DNA of 64,000 nt from Paenibacillus sp. SY21-1 (GCF_005222705.1 NZ_STGF01000023.1:54399-118398), one strand, 5' to 3'. Positions 54,089-63,760 are shown, numbered from the stretch's first letter. Program-made: numbers and translations. Notes: generated by a model not told the origin, from the sequence alone.

Positions 54089-54784
54089 ATGGCTATTTTG
54101 CATAACGATTGGGCCGAGCATCTGGAGCTGGAGTTTGCCAAGCCTTATTATTTGAAGCTTCGTCGCCAGCTTGCCGAGGAATATCGGACCGGAAGAGTGT
54201 ATCCGGACATGTACGATATTTATAACGCGCTGCATTTCACTTCTTTTGCCGATACGAAGGTGGTTATCCTGGGGCAGGACCCGTACCATGGAGCGGGCCA
54301 GGCGCATGGACTAAGCTTTTCGGTAAAGCCTGGCGTTAAGCAGCCGCCTTCGCTGCAAAACATTTTTATCGAGCTGCAGAGCGATCTTGGCTGTCGTATT
54401 CCGAACAATGGCCATCTCGTGCATTGGGCGAAGCAGGGCGTGCTTCTGTTGAATACGGCGCTCACCGTCAGGGGCGGTCAAGCGAACTCCCATCGGGACC
54501 TTGGCTGGGAAAGCTTCACGGATCGCGTAATTGAATCTCTGAACGGCAAACGCGAGCCGGTTGTCTATATTCTATGGGGAAGCCACGCTCAGCGAAAGGC
54601 GGCGCTGATTACGAACCATCGGCATATGCAGATTAAGTCGCCTCATCCGAGCCCGTATTCGGCCGATCGCGGATTTTTTGGCAGCAGGCCTTTTTCCCGC
54701 GCGAATCAGTTTCTTCGGGAGCAAGGACTGCCCGAGATAGACTGGCAAATTCAGAATGATCCTATGAAAAGTCCGGTCGGGTAA
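54089..54784 (+). CDS. ung: Uracil-DNA glycosylase
   Basis: The 231-residue protein carries the family 1 UDG motifs: G-Q-D-P-Y-H (water-activating Asp near residue 63), L-L-L-N-T-A-L-T-V with the uracil-binding Asn, and H-P-S-P-Y-S (catalytic His and minor-groove loop). It removes uracil from DNA to start base-excision repair. GAAAGGATAGAGCAACC precedes the ATG. Standard length, no anomalies. Confidence 0.97.
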   Translation: MAILHNDWAEHLELEFAKPYYLKLRRQLAEEYRTGRVYPDMYDIYNALHFTSFADTKVVILGQDPYHGAGQAHGLSFSVKPGVKQPPSLQNIFIELQSDLGCRIPNNGHLVHWAKQGVLLLNTALTVRGGQANSHRDLGWESFTDRVIESLNGKREPVVYILWGSHAQRKAALITNHRHMQIKSPHPSPYSADRGFFGSRPFSRANQFLREQGLPEIDWQIQNDPMKSPVG

Positions 54785-54994
54785 TCGCAAGTCGTTGCCA
54801 GAAGGTAGGCTTATGTGCAGGCGCGGATCGCATGTTCACGAATGTCCGGCTTGCTTGCCTATGACCAAACTAAACGTCAGCTCTTGTCTCCAAGAACAGT
54901 TACAGCCGTTTTTGCTTGTGTGTTATGATGAAGTTACGAATGGGCTGCTTCCTAGTGTCAGTCACTAAATTGAACGGGCGAGGTGGAGGATACA

Positions 54995-56914
54995 ATGGCT
55001 TACATGATCCCCGAGGAGCTGGGGACCGGAGCTTCCATAGGAGAACGGCTGCTGTTTCGTGCGCTTAAAGCGTTGTTGCCTAGCGACTATGCTGTCTACG
55101 CCAAACCGGAGGTCGAGGGAGAACGACCGGATTTTGTCGTAATCGGGCCCGATCTGGGTATCGTGGTGCTGACGATTCTGGAGTATACAAGCTCGTCGCT
55201 GGTGGAAACGGGGCAGGAGGAATGGAAGGTCCATACGGCCGCCGGCAAGCTGGAGTCTGTGTCCAATCCGTACCGGCAAGCGAGGACAAGCTCCCGTCTT
55301 GTCGCGGAGCGGCTCAAGCAGGACGATAGGCTTCTTGCGGCAAAGGGCAAGCGGCTTGGACAGCTTAAATTTCCTTTTGGATTTGGCGCTGTATTCCCCC
55401 GATTAACGAGGAAGGACTTTGAGGAGCTAGCCCTGTACGAGACGCTTTCAGAAGCGTTCGTGCTGCATCGAGAAGAGATTGACGCTGCTCATCCCGCGTT
55501 TCAGCAGGATGGACTTATTGAAAAGCTGCACGGCATGTTCGCCGATTGGAGTCAGCCTCGCTCTATATTGAAGACGTCGGACTTTGCGGCGATTCGCAGC
55601 CATTTTATGCCGGAGATCCAGCTCGGAGCGAAGCCTGAATCGCATATCGATTTTTCGGAGCAGCTTGTCTTGTCCGACCATCCGTTGCAGGCGCTGGATT
55701 TGCAGCAGGAGTCGATCGCCAAGCAGCTTGGCGATCGGCATCGTCTGATTCGCGGCGTAGCCGGAAGCGGCAAAACGCTTGTGCTGGCCACCCGCGCGAA
55801 TGTGCTTGCGAAGCATTATCCCGAATGGCGTATTCTTGTGCTGTGCCGCAGTATCCCGTTATCCCGCAACCTTCGTTACACGATCAATCGGATGATGGAC
55901 GAGCCGGAGGACTTGCTGGACTGGATCAGGCTGGAGGAGGAACGCGACGGAAAACCGCATTTGCAAAATGTGGAGGTTTACCATTTTCATCAATGGCTAA
56001 GCGGTTCGTTGAATGCAAAGGAATCGGATATCGGCATGCTGATCGGAAAGCTCGAGCGCAAGGAGGCGATCCTTCCGATGTATGAGGCGATCCTGATCGA
56101 CGAAGGACAGGATTTTCAGCCGCAATGGTTAAGGTTGTTAAGCCATCTGCTGAATCCGGCTACGCAAAATCTGCTGCTGGTCGAGGATCAAGCCCAATCC
56201 TATCGGAAGCGTAAAACCAGCCTGCTTCGTGAAACCGGCTTGGATTTTCGCGGGCGTTCCCGTATTCTGTCCGTCAATTATCGGAATACGTCGCAAATTG
56301 CCTGGTTTGCATGGAACTTCTATCAGCGATATTCGCCATTGCGGAACAAGGTGCAGTACGGCACTATCAAAGGCGTAGATATTATTCCGCCCCAGTACGC
56401 CCGCCGTACCGGCGAGGAGCCTGTCGTTGAGCGGTGTTCGGGCTTTCGCGAGGAGCTGGAGAGGGTAACCGAGCGAATCGTCGAGCTGAATCAAAAGCGC
56501 AAGGTCGCGTTAGCCGATATCGCGGTTTTGTACCGGGTCAAGGACAACTATCATTCTTCGTATGTGGACGCTATCCGTCGAGCGTTTGCCGGGCGAAAGC
56601 TGCCTGTTTACTGGAACGCCGAAGAGGAGGAGCCGGCAGGTGGGCCGTCCATTGTCGGAGGGGTGTGCGTCTCTTCGATTGAAGCGGCGAAAGGACTGGA
56701 CTTCAGGGCTGTTTTTATCGTAAATGCGGAAAACTTGCCTTTTTTGCTGGAGGAAGTAGAGGAGCGAGAGGTCTCATTGTTTTATGTCGCAATGACAAGA
56801 GCGCTTGAGTGGCTTCACATCAGCTACAGCGGAGAATCCAAGTATACGCTATACTTGGATGAGCAGAAGGAGCGGCAAGAGAAGCGCCCCCCGATCGTTG
56901 AGCTGATGGGATAA
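54995..56914 (+). CDS. NERD-domain superfamily I helicase
   Basis: The 639-residue product starts M-A-Y-M-I-P after GGAGGATACA. A NERD (nuclease-related) domain occupies about 10-170 (G-E-R-L-L-F-R-A-L, R-P-D-F-V-V-I-G), followed by a UvrD-like helicase: G-V-A-G-S-G-K-T (Walker A), I-L-I-D-E-G-Q-D-F (II), S-V-N-Y-R-N-T (IV), A-A-K-G-L-D-F and L-F-Y-V-A-M-T-R-A (VI). NERD-UvrD proteins are widespread in Firmicutes and are thought to act in DNA processing. No transmembrane segments. The neighbour ung suggests, but does not prove, a DNA repair setting. Confidence 0.88.
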   Translation: MAYMIPEELGTGASIGERLLFRALKALLPSDYAVYAKPEVEGERPDFVVIGPDLGIVVLTILEYTSSSLVETGQEEWKVHTAAGKLESVSNPYRQARTSSRLVAERLKQDDRLLAAKGKRLGQLKFPFGFGAVFPRLTRKDFEELALYETLSEAFVLHREEIDAAHPAFQQDGLIEKLHGMFADWSQPRSILKTSDFAAIRSHFMPEIQLGAKPESHIDFSEQLVLSDHPLQALDLQQESIAKQLGDRHRLIRGVAGSGKTLVLATRANVLAKHYPEWRILVLCRSIPLSRNLRYTINRMMDEPEDLLDWIRLEEERDGKPHLQNVEVYHFHQWLSGSLNAKESDIGMLIGKLERKEAILPMYEAILIDEGQDFQPQWLRLLSHLLNPATQNLLLVEDQAQSYRKRKTSLLRETGLDFRGRSRILSVNYRNTSQIAWFAWNFYQRYSPLRNKVQYGTIKGVDIIPPQYARRTGEEPVVERCSGFREELERVTERIVELNQKRKVALADIAVLYRVKDNYHSSYVDAIRRAFAGRKLPVYWNAEEEEPAGGPSIVGGVCVSSIEAAKGLDFRAVFIVNAENLPFLLEEVEEREVSLFYVAMTRALEWLHISYSGESKYTLYLDEQKERQEKRPPIVELMG

Positions 56915-56953
56915 GCGAAGCGCTCATCTGCATCAGCCGAATGTTGTATAGGC

Positions 56954-57000
56954 AAGCAGGGGATAAGCATCGGGCTTGTTCTCTGCTTATTTTTTTTGAT
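56954..57000 (+). terminator. Probable terminator after the NERD-helicase gene
   Basis: AAGCAGGGGA and TCTCTGCTT pair imperfectly and are followed by eight T. Confidence 0.7.
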
Positions 57001-57153
57001 ACGGCACGATAAAGGGTCAAAAGACGCTTTTGATAGCTAGGGTTGCTGTACAGCCGAGGTAAAACATTTATGAACAGGTTTAATTGCCACCCTCATACCA
57101 GACATTTATAATAGATACATAATCTTCTAAATGCTTGCGGAGGGGTGAGAGAT

Positions 57154-57978
57154 TTGAACATCCTGTTTACTGTGGATGTCGAAGACTGGTTCTGCAGCCC
57201 GGATTTATCTCTTTCGGAATGGGAACGCTTTCCTATACGTCTGGAGCGGCCGACGCATCAGCTGCTTGATTTGCTGGATGAGCATGGAGGGACGGCTACT
57301 TTTTTTGTGCTTGGCTGGATTGCGGAGAAAAGGCCGGAGCTTATTCGGGAAATTTGCCGCAGGGGGCATGAGATCGCATCGCACGGCTATTCCCACCGAC
57401 GGGTATATGAGCAGACGCCAGCGGCGTTCAAGCAGGATATTAAGAAATCCAAGCATTTGCTGGAGCAAATGCTAGGAACAGGCGTGCATGGGTACCGCGC
57501 GCCTTGTTTTTCGATGACGGAATGGGGCCTTCGCATAGTGGAAGAGGAAGGTTATGTATACGATTCGAGCTTGATGCCAAGCTTGTTCCATACGGCTGCC
57601 ATTCGTTCAAGCGAGACGGCTCTTTTTCGGGTGACGGAACGGTTATGGGAGCTCCCTATGCCTGTCTATCGTCTGGGAGGGATCAATCTTCCTTGGGCGG
57701 GCGGCGGCTATTTCAGGCTGTACCCTTATCGCGTATTCCAGCAGGGGGCGAATCGCTTGATGAGAGGAAGAACTGATTTTGTGTTCTACATTCATCCCTA
57801 TGATCTGGATAAGGGGCAGCCACGCATATTTCAATCATCATGGGCTACACGCTTTCGCCGATATTACGGACTTTCCGGAACGTACGGCAAAATCGGCAAG
57901 CTGCTCGCCAGCTATTCAAGCTCATCGATTGCCGGCAGCTATCCTCATTTGGCGGGAGTGACAGAATATGCGCAATAA
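57154..57978 (+). CDS. Polysaccharide deacetylase (NodB/XrtA-associated type)
   Basis: The 274-residue protein starts at TTG with GGAGGGG eight bases upstream and opens (M)-N-I-L-F-T-V-D-V-E-D-W-F, the typical start of the XrtA-linked deacetylase branch. The NodB domain shows V-D-V-E-D (catalytic base and metal Asp), H-G-Y-S-H with the metal histidines, R-A-P-C-F and H-P-Y-D. These enzymes remove N-acetyl groups from exopolysaccharide precursors in the cytoplasm. The following methyltransferase overlaps by 11 bases, so the pair modifies the same product or pathway. No other polysaccharide gene is visible in the window. Confidence 0.88.
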   Translation: MNILFTVDVEDWFCSPDLSLSEWERFPIRLERPTHQLLDLLDEHGGTATFFVLGWIAEKRPELIREICRRGHEIASHGYSHRRVYEQTPAAFKQDIKKSKHLLEQMLGTGVHGYRAPCFSMTEWGLRIVEEEGYVYDSSLMPSLFHTAAIRSSETALFRVTERLWELPMPVYRLGGINLPWAGGGYFRLYPYRVFQQGANRLMRGRTDFVFYIHPYDLDKGQPRIFQSSWATRFRRYYGLSGTYGKIGKLLASYSSSSIAGSYPHLAGVTEYAQ

Positions 57979-58843
57979 AGCGGAGATTATAGCAGACCGC
58001 AACTTGCTGGAAGCGGCCGCTTATGTATTTTGCCACGAACGGGGATTACTGAGCGATGAAGGAAAGCCGGGACGCCCGGCTTCGTCTATTTTGCAGCAAT
58101 TGCGAGAGCTGGGGCTGCTGAACGGAGCTATGAAGCTGCAGGATGAAGCCTTCGGCTACGCCTGCTATGAGTACTACCGACAGCTGGAGTCGCCCGGGTA
58201 TTTCGACAGGCTGCTGCGGCAGGAAGCTGCGGGAAGGCAGCGGATCGCGGATGTTGGCTGCGGTGCGGGCGCGACTATCCATGCACTGCTTCACGAAGAA
58301 GGTGTGCGCAGTCACTTGCAAGGCATTGATCGGAATGCGGGACAGCTTGCGCTGCTTCAGGAGCTGATAGCACGCCGAATAATTCCGCATGATGCTGCAA
58401 TCGACTGTACGGTGGCGGATGCCTGCAGGCTGCCGCTTGAAGCTGCGACGTACGATATGGTCGTTTGCCGCGCGGCGCTGCAGTATATGGACGTAGAGGC
58501 ATCGCTAGCGGAAATGTATCGTATTTTGCAGCCGGGCGGCAAGCTGCTTGTTGTTGTACATGGATCGGGGTACGGAATCGATTATATATGGAGAAGGAAA
58601 GGCGCATTCAGACAAAGAACCCTTCAATACTTTGGCAAATCCGTGCTTGAGCGGCTTGGTCGGCCGGCCAAGTCTGCGGCAGGAGGTAGCCAGGCTTCGC
58701 ATTTCTTTACGAAGCGCGGACTGCGGATGAAGCTTGAAGCGGCTGGATTCGCTTCCGTTCAGCTTTATTTGGACCCGCATGAGCAGCGGCTTGGCAAGCT
58801 TCCGGTATATGTAGGGGCTGTTGGAGAAAAAAAGGGCGGCTGA
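57968..58843 (+). CDS. SAM-dependent methyltransferase
   Basis: The 291-residue protein has a class I methyltransferase core: V-G-C-G-A-G-A (motif I, SAM loop), G-I-D-R-N-A-G-Q-L (acidic motif II), D-M-V-V-C-R-A-A-L-Q-Y (motif IV) and L-Q-P-G-G-K-L-L-V-V-V (post-I). The preceding 85 residues are helical. It overlaps the deacetylase gene by 11 bases and so belongs to the same operon; the methyl acceptor is unknown but could be a sugar, lipid or small molecule made alongside the deacetylase product. Confidence 0.88.
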   Translation: MRNKAEIIADRNLLEAAAYVFCHERGLLSDEGKPGRPASSILQQLRELGLLNGAMKLQDEAFGYACYEYYRQLESPGYFDRLLRQEAAGRQRIADVGCGAGATIHALLHEEGVRSHLQGIDRNAGQLALLQELIARRIIPHDAAIDCTVADACRLPLEAATYDMVVCRAALQYMDVEASLAEMYRILQPGGKLLVVVHGSGYGIDYIWRRKGAFRQRTLQYFGKSVLERLGRPAKSAAGGSQASHFFTKRGLRMKLEAAGFASVQLYLDPHEQRLGKLPVYVGAVGEKKGG

Positions 58844-58856
58844 GCGCTAACGCCCG

Positions 58857-60404
58857 CTACCCTGTCGATTCCATATTTATGGATTCATTATAAGTGATGT
58901 ATGTGTTTTTTGAGCTTCGTTTCGCCGAATAGAGCGCCTGATCGGCACAATTGTAGAGCGTATCCGAGTCTTGCGCGTGATCAGGAGCGAGCGCTATGCC
59001 GATTGAAGCGGTTGTCCGGTAGTCCTTGAGAAGGTCTACCCCCTTAATTTCCATGGGCTTTCGAATCGTATCTATAATAGTGGTTGCCGTATGCTGAACG
59101 GTTTGAACATCGTGAATATGGTTGAGAATGACTACAAATTCATCGCCGCCCAATCTAGCAATCGCGGAGCCCGGGTGGGAAACTGCGCTGCGGATTCGTT
59201 TGCTTATTTCTATTAGAAACGCATCTCCGGCATCATGGCCGTACGTATCGTTAATCTGCTTGAAGTTATCCAGATCGATATGCAGCAAAGCGGTTTTGCT
59301 GCCATTCTTCGCATTGCGGAGAATGCTCGTTGCCAGCGTGTGCTCGAAATAGGCGCGATTGGAAAGCCCCGTCAACCAGTCGTGGGAGGCCAAATACAGC
59401 GGTTTGGCAGCCAGACGCGAGATGATGTAGGAGATCAGGAGGGCAATCGCGATTGTGGCCAGCAGCTGCAGCATAAATACCTGCTTGTTCTGCGCAAGCT
59501 TGTCGAGCAGCTCTTGCTCATTATAGATAATTTCAATTACGCGATGATCGCTGTAACGGTATACATCCTTATTGAATTGAACCGAGTAGGGTACGTAGTG
59601 GTAAACGACAGCCTGTCCGTCAAGCTCGCTCGCAAATATGCGTCTTTCTTGGCTCAATCTTGCTTCATTGAAGGTTGGACGGTTGTCGGCGGCTACGCGC
59701 AACGCTTTGCCGTCTGCTCCCCGTTTGCCGATCGCTTTGCCCGATGTCGTATAGACGGTAATATTTTCAATATAGCTGTATTTGTTCGATAGATTTTCAC
59801 TGATTTTAAGAAAGTTAAAGCTCTCGAACACGGGGTTTTCGGTCTGGTACACACCAAGCTCAATCAAATACTTATGGTCTGGTGTAGGTTCGTAGCTGAA
59901 TTTGCGGGGAAGCCCCGTATTCGTTTCCTGATCAAGTCCGTCTGCGATAAAATCCTCGCCTTGCATGCGTTCCGCCAGCAGGTCGGCGAATTCCCCCATT
60001 GTCTCGTTAGGCGCGCGAAAATCGAGTCCAATATCCGTGACAAAGCTGCTTTGAACAATTTGCTGCTTGTCGTTGATGATATAAATATCCATGCCGTTGA
60101 ATTGCCGCTTCAGCTCTTGGTAGTCCCACGAAGCAATGTCAGGATTCTGCCGGTACTTCTCCACGAGTTGGGAAGAGTATTTGCGCATTTGCTGCTCGAG
60201 CTCCGAATCGGATAGCAAAAATGCCTTGTCTGCATCGGAAACAGCTGTAACGACAATATCTTCTACCAAGGAAGACTCCCGTTTATAACCGGAAATCAGT
60301 TGCTCTTTGGCACGGTTATGATTAACTAGCGATACGGTCACCGTTAACAATATACTGAACACGCCCATAATTGCCATAAGTTTAGCTTTAAAGCCGAGCT
60401 GCAA
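58857..60404 (-). CDS. Membrane diguanylate cyclase with extracytoplasmic sensor
   Basis: The 515-residue protein starts at TTG with AGAGGAGG about 8 bases upstream. A transmembrane helix (about 8-28), a large extracytoplasmic Cache-like domain, a second helix (about 318-338), then a GGDEF domain (D-W-L-T-G-L-S-N-R, D-L-D-N-F-K-Q-I-N-D and intact G-G-D-E-F). The position five residues before GGDEF lacks RxxD, so product inhibition is unlikely. There is no EAL domain. It makes c-di-GMP in response to an external ligand that cannot be named. The gene is divergent from the 5TM kinase across a 346-bp space. Confidence 0.92.
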   Translation of the reverse strand: MQLGFKAKLMAIMGVFSILLTVTVSLVNHNRAKEQLISGYKRESSLVEDIVVTAVSDADKAFLLSDSELEQQMRKYSSQLVEKYRQNPDIASWDYQELKRQFNGMDIYIINDKQQIVQSSFVTDIGLDFRAPNETMGEFADLLAERMQGEDFIADGLDQETNTGLPRKFSYEPTPDHKYLIELGVYQTENPVFESFNFLKISENLSNKYSYIENITVYTTSGKAIGKRGADGKALRVAADNRPTFNEARLSQERRIFASELDGQAVVYHYVPYSVQFNKDVYRYSDHRVIEIIYNEQELLDKLAQNKQVFMLQLLATIAIALLISYIISRLAAKPLYLASHDWLTGLSNRAYFEHTLATSILRNAKNGSKTALLHIDLDNFKQINDTYGHDAGDAFLIEISKRIRSAVSHPGSAIARLGGDEFVVILNHIHDVQTVQHTATTIIDTIRKPMEIKGVDLLKDYRTTASIGIALAPDHAQDSDTLYNCADQALYSAKRSSKNTYITYNESINMESTG

Positions 60405-60750
60405 GGCAAATCCTCCTCTTTTGATGTAAATAAGGCCTTATTCAATCGTAAGCGTTGTCAGTAAACGAGCCGTATGAAGTCGATTGTATGAAGCTGCGGT
60501 AAATTTGAGCTGCCAGGCGCGCCAATTGTGAAACAGGCCTTGTAGCGCATGTATGAAACATGTTATTTTGGTCACAACAGCGTGCACATTAGGGGCATTC
60601 CAGTAATGGAAAAGGGCGATGACGCCGTGCAGCCTAATGCTTCCAAAATAAGCAAACTTAATATAGTATAGCAGTACGTGTATGGATTGAATAGATCATG
60701 TTGTGTAAAAGCCCGCAGCAGCGAATGGCGCGTAAAAAAGGGGGCTGTCC
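60405..60750. promoter_or_regulatory. 346-bp divergent space between the cyclase and the kinase
   Basis: AT-rich, with several TATA-like stretches (for example ATATAGTATA near 60662) but no well-spaced -35/-10 pair that I would assign, and no hairpin. Nothing else is seen. Confidence 0.4.
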
Positions 60751-62175
60751 ATGAATTTTTACACCAGTTTTTTTACAAATATCAGCCTATTGATTACCTG
60801 TGCTTATTTGTTTAATTTAATTTACAAATATACATTCAGAAATCGTATGATGCCTGCCAAGCGCCCCTTGTTAATCCTGACCTTTGTATTTGCAGGCTGG
60901 CTGGCGATGAAGTTTGGCATTGAGCTGAACGGAGCCGTTTTCGATTTGCGGAATGTACCGATTATTTTGGCTACGCTAATGTTCAACAGAGCCTATTTCG
61001 CTGTGTTGATTGGCATAGGGATCGCCGCTTGCCGCTACCTGGTAAATGGAGTATCGATGAACGCCATGACCGGCTCCATTAATATAACGATGCTGGGAAT
61101 AGTTGCAGCCGGCCTGATTATGCTGTATCAAAGACGGGAGCATTGGGGCTACGTACGGAAGGCGGCAATCTCGCTGGTTACAATCAACGTTGCGCAGGTG
61201 GTCGGGATTTCCTTATATGGCGCACTACCGCGCGAATTGTATTTGTCGCAGATCATGCCTTATACGCTCCCGCTAGGCCTGCTGTCCGGCGCATTGTTCT
61301 TATTTATCGTTTACGATTTTTATAAGGAAAAGCTGCGAGGCGAGGAATTAAGCCAGATGAACCGGACGCTTATTATGCAGACGATGGAGCTGCTTGATGC
61401 CAAGCGCGAATTGGAGCAGCGAGCAAAGCAGCTGGCGCAATCCTCCAAATACAAATCCGATTTTATGTACAATATGTCCCATGAATTGCGAACGCCGCTC
61501 AACAGCATCATTCTGTTGTCTCAGCTCATTTATGAGAATGAGGATGAACAGTCGGAAAACGGCGAGTATGCGTCGATCATTCACAGCTCCAGCCAGGAGC
61601 TGCTGCAAATTATTAACGACATTTTGGACCTGTCCAAGGTAGAAGCGGGCAAAATGGATATGGAGTGGGGGCCCGTCTCCACTCAAGATGTTACCCAGCT
61701 TCTTTATCAGCAGCTTCATCCGATTGCCGCGAAAAAAGGCCTTCAGTTCTCAATTGTACAAAGCGATGACGTGCCCGAATTAATCGTGACGGACGGGCTT
61801 CGTCTGACACAAATATTGCGGAATCTGCTATCCAATGCCGTGAAATTTACGGATAAGGGGAGCGCCGGCTTGGAAGTGAACCTGGATTCGAGCGGCGAGT
61901 GGCTGCTGTTTGCAGTATCGGATACCGGCATAGGCATTGAATCGGAAAATCAGAATATAGTGTTTGAGGCTTTTCAGCAAGAGGACGGCGAGGTTTCCAG
62001 AAAATATGAGGGAACCGGTCTGGGACTGTCAATTAGCAGACAGCTTGCCCAAGCGCTAGGAGGCTCATTATCGCTAGCCAGCGTCAAAGGGAAGGGCAGC
62101 ATATTTACTTTGCGTCTCCCGCTAAAGCCGCCATTAGAAAAAGTGGATGCGGAATGGGAAGATGAAAACGAATAA
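60751..62175 (+). CDS. 5TM-LytS-type sensor histidine kinase (HisKA)
   Basis: The 474-residue protein opens with five to six closely packed transmembrane helices (about 8-205) in the 5TM-5TMR_LYT pattern (F-F-T-N-I-S-L-L-I-T, N-V-P-I-I-L-A-T-L-M-F-N-R, V-N-G-V-S-M-N-A-M-T-G-S). A HisKA box follows, S-H-E-L-R-T-P-L-N-S with the phospho-accepting His, and a HATPase domain with N-L-L-S-N-A-V-K-F, D-T-G-I-G-I and G-T-G-L-G-L-S. Joining a LYT sensor to a HisKA core (instead of the LytS core) is typical of orphan sensors in Paenibacillus. No response regulator is adjacent. Confidence 0.88.
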   Translation: MNFYTSFFTNISLLITCAYLFNLIYKYTFRNRMMPAKRPLLILTFVFAGWLAMKFGIELNGAVFDLRNVPIILATLMFNRAYFAVLIGIGIAACRYLVNGVSMNAMTGSINITMLGIVAAGLIMLYQRREHWGYVRKAAISLVTINVAQVVGISLYGALPRELYLSQIMPYTLPLGLLSGALFLFIVYDFYKEKLRGEELSQMNRTLIMQTMELLDAKRELEQRAKQLAQSSKYKSDFMYNMSHELRTPLNSIILLSQLIYENEDEQSENGEYASIIHSSSQELLQIINDILDLSKVEAGKMDMEWGPVSTQDVTQLLYQQLHPIAAKKGLQFSIVQSDDVPELIVTDGLRLTQILRNLLSNAVKFTDKGSAGLEVNLDSSGEWLLFAVSDTGIGIESENQNIVFEAFQQEDGEVSRKYEGTGLGLSISRQLAQALGGSLSLASVKGKGSIFTLRLPLKPPLEKVDAEWEDENE

Positions 62176-62223
62176 ACGCACAGTCGCCTCTTCGTCTGGA
62201 AGGGAGCCGGCTGTGCGTTTTTC
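62174..62223. terminator. Bidirectional terminator between the kinase and the MerR gene
   Basis: AAACGCACAG and CTGTGCGTTT form a 10-bp stem with A and T flanks on both sides, serving convergent genes. Confidence 0.82.
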
Positions 62224-62225
62224 AA

Positions 62226-62990
62226 TTAGTTGCTCATTCCGGTATAAATGAGAACGGCATCTCGTAGAAATTCCGCCGAACCCGGCTGCTTGCTGTCATA
62301 GTAAGCGGTAAAACGTTCATCGTCCACATACATTTGCGCTACGCCCGCATGCGCTTCCTTGCTGTAAGACCCCCAGTAAAAGCTAAGCCATTGGCGATGA
62401 AGATCCGCCGCTTTCTGGGCAAGCTCTCCGGCTGGATCTCCGGTTGCGTAAGCTGCCGCAAGGCTCGACAGCACCTCTTCGCCAAGCTTCTCTATTTGCC
62501 TGTACTGCTCCTCTGTCATGTTTTTCAGTTGTTTACTGGAGCGGTCGACGTGCTCTTGGCCGTACTTGGCGCGGATTTCTTCCCCATATTGCTTTTCATT
62601 ATTCTCGATCAGCTTCTGTTTAAAGCCTTCAAATTTCTGTTCGTTCGTCATGGTAATCGTTCCTTCCCGCTCGGCTATGGTTTTGTCGACGTTGGCGATT
62701 AAGCGGTCAAGCTGGCTGCGGCGCTCCACCAGATGCTTGCGGTGCTCTTGAAGCGCAGCGTATCCGTCGAAATCCGGGGATGCCATTATGCTGCGAATTT
62801 CTTCCAGGCTGATGCCGAGTTCGCGATAAAATAAGATCTGCTGCAGCAGATCCACTTCGGTTTGCCCGTATATCCGGTAGCCCGAAGTATTGATTCGAGC
62901 TGGCTTGAGCAATCCGATTTCATCATAATGACGGAGCGTTCTGGCGCTTACTCCCGCAAGCCTCCCAAGCTTTTGTATGGTATATTCCAT
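62226..62990 (-). CDS. MerR-family regulator with TipAS effector domain (Mta/TipA-like)
   Basis: The 254-residue product starts M-E-Y-T-I-Q-K-L; AGGAGGCGATCAC precedes it, while the longer frame upstream has no ribosome binding site. The winged helix reads V-S-A-R-T-L-R-H-Y-D-E-I-G-L-L-K-P followed by Y-R-I-Y. A coiled linker leads to a TipAS domain (about 120-254; E-G-F-K-Q-K-L-I-E-N-N, H-R-Q-W-L-S-F-Y-W) that binds drug-like compounds. Such proteins activate multidrug genes and often themselves; the promoter immediately upstream fits that. Confidence 0.9.
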   Translation of the reverse strand: MEYTIQKLGRLAGVSARTLRHYDEIGLLKPARINTSGYRIYGQTEVDLLQQILFYRELGISLEEIRSIMASPDFDGYAALQEHRKHLVERRSQLDRLIANVDKTIAEREGTITMTNEQKFEGFKQKLIENNEKQYGEEIRAKYGQEHVDRSSKQLKNMTEEQYRQIEKLGEEVLSSLAAAYATGDPAGELAQKAADLHRQWLSFYWGSYSKEAHAGVAQMYVDDERFTAYYDSKQPGSAEFLRDAVLIYTGMSN

Positions 62991-63012
62991 GTGATCGCCT
63001 CCTGACAACATC

Positions 63013-63043
63013 ATCGTACACCTTCACGTTACGAGAAGGTCAA
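63013..63043 (-). promoter_or_regulatory. MerR-type promoter with 19-bp spacer and dyad
   Basis: On the minus strand, TTGACC (-35) and TACGAT (-10) are 19 bases apart, and the dyad ACCTTC...GAAGGT sits between them. This spacing and dyad are the hallmark of promoters activated by MerR-family proteins; it precedes the TipAS-type regulator gene and suggests autoactivation. Confidence 0.82.
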
Positions 63044-63730
63044 ATCATTTTTTTCAGGACACGTCCCATCTATTTATGCGTAGAGAACTTCTGCTCAATC
63101 CTTTGTATGTTGGATATTTTGCTTAACCATTTATTGTTTTACAGCGATTTAATGAGTCATTTCATAGAGTGAGCCGAGCAGCGGGTGCTCAGCAACAGCG
63201 GGGCTAAGTATACTTTGCCTTCGCTTGTCGTGTCGCGAGCCTGTCTGCAAACCGTTATGCATAATGGAATGTTTGTATTATGGCTTATTTATATTAGGAG
63301 ATACTGCGCATTGAAACGAAAGCTGGCAGATAAAGCGTTTACGCTGCAAACCGGCAACTCGGACAATAGCTGTGATCGTAGGAAGAGTTAATCCGCTGGT
63401 GACTTACAGGCTTTCTCATTAAAAAGAACCACCGGGATAAAAAGAAAGAAGAAAAACAGATTAGAAGGTAAGGAGCTACGAGGCTACGAAGCTAAGAAGC
63501 TGAGAGGAGGCTGCCTAACTAGTCGCGATTGAGCGCGTAACGGGAGCCGTTGGTAAGAGTAGGTTGATTGAGAGGAATAGGTCGATTGCAAAATGAAGCG
63601 AGACATTCATAATGTTAATGGACAGCCGGAACTCGCTTCGTTTGGTCAAGCGATCATTCATTTATTGCTAGCTGTTTAGACGCAATAAAAGCAATAAAAA
63701 AAGAAAATCAAAAAAAGTTTTGCAAAAAGC
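63044..63730. other. 687-bp gap without a convincing gene before the rRNA promoter
   Basis: A 68-residue frame at 63185-63391 has no ribosome binding site or known pattern. Near 63480 short imperfect repeats of GCTACGARGCTAMGA occur. GAAGCGAG (about 63597) and CTCGCTTC (about 63632) can pair across a long loop. Nothing else is assigned. Confidence 0.5.
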
Positions 63731-63760
63731 TTGACCAAACCAAAAAGGCTATGGTATATT
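63731..63760 (+). promoter_or_regulatory. rRNA operon promoter
   Basis: TTGACC (63731-63736), 18 bases, TATATT (63755-63760), about 185 bases before the 16S start. The leader holds C-T-C-T-T-T-G-A-A-A-A-C-T-G-A-A-C-A near 63809, common in Bacillales rRNA leaders and linked to processing and antitermination. Confidence 0.8.

Noticed and set aside
63185..63391. 68-residue frame before the rRNA promoter
   Set aside because: No ribosome binding site, no family pattern, and a mixed composition typical of intergenic sequence.
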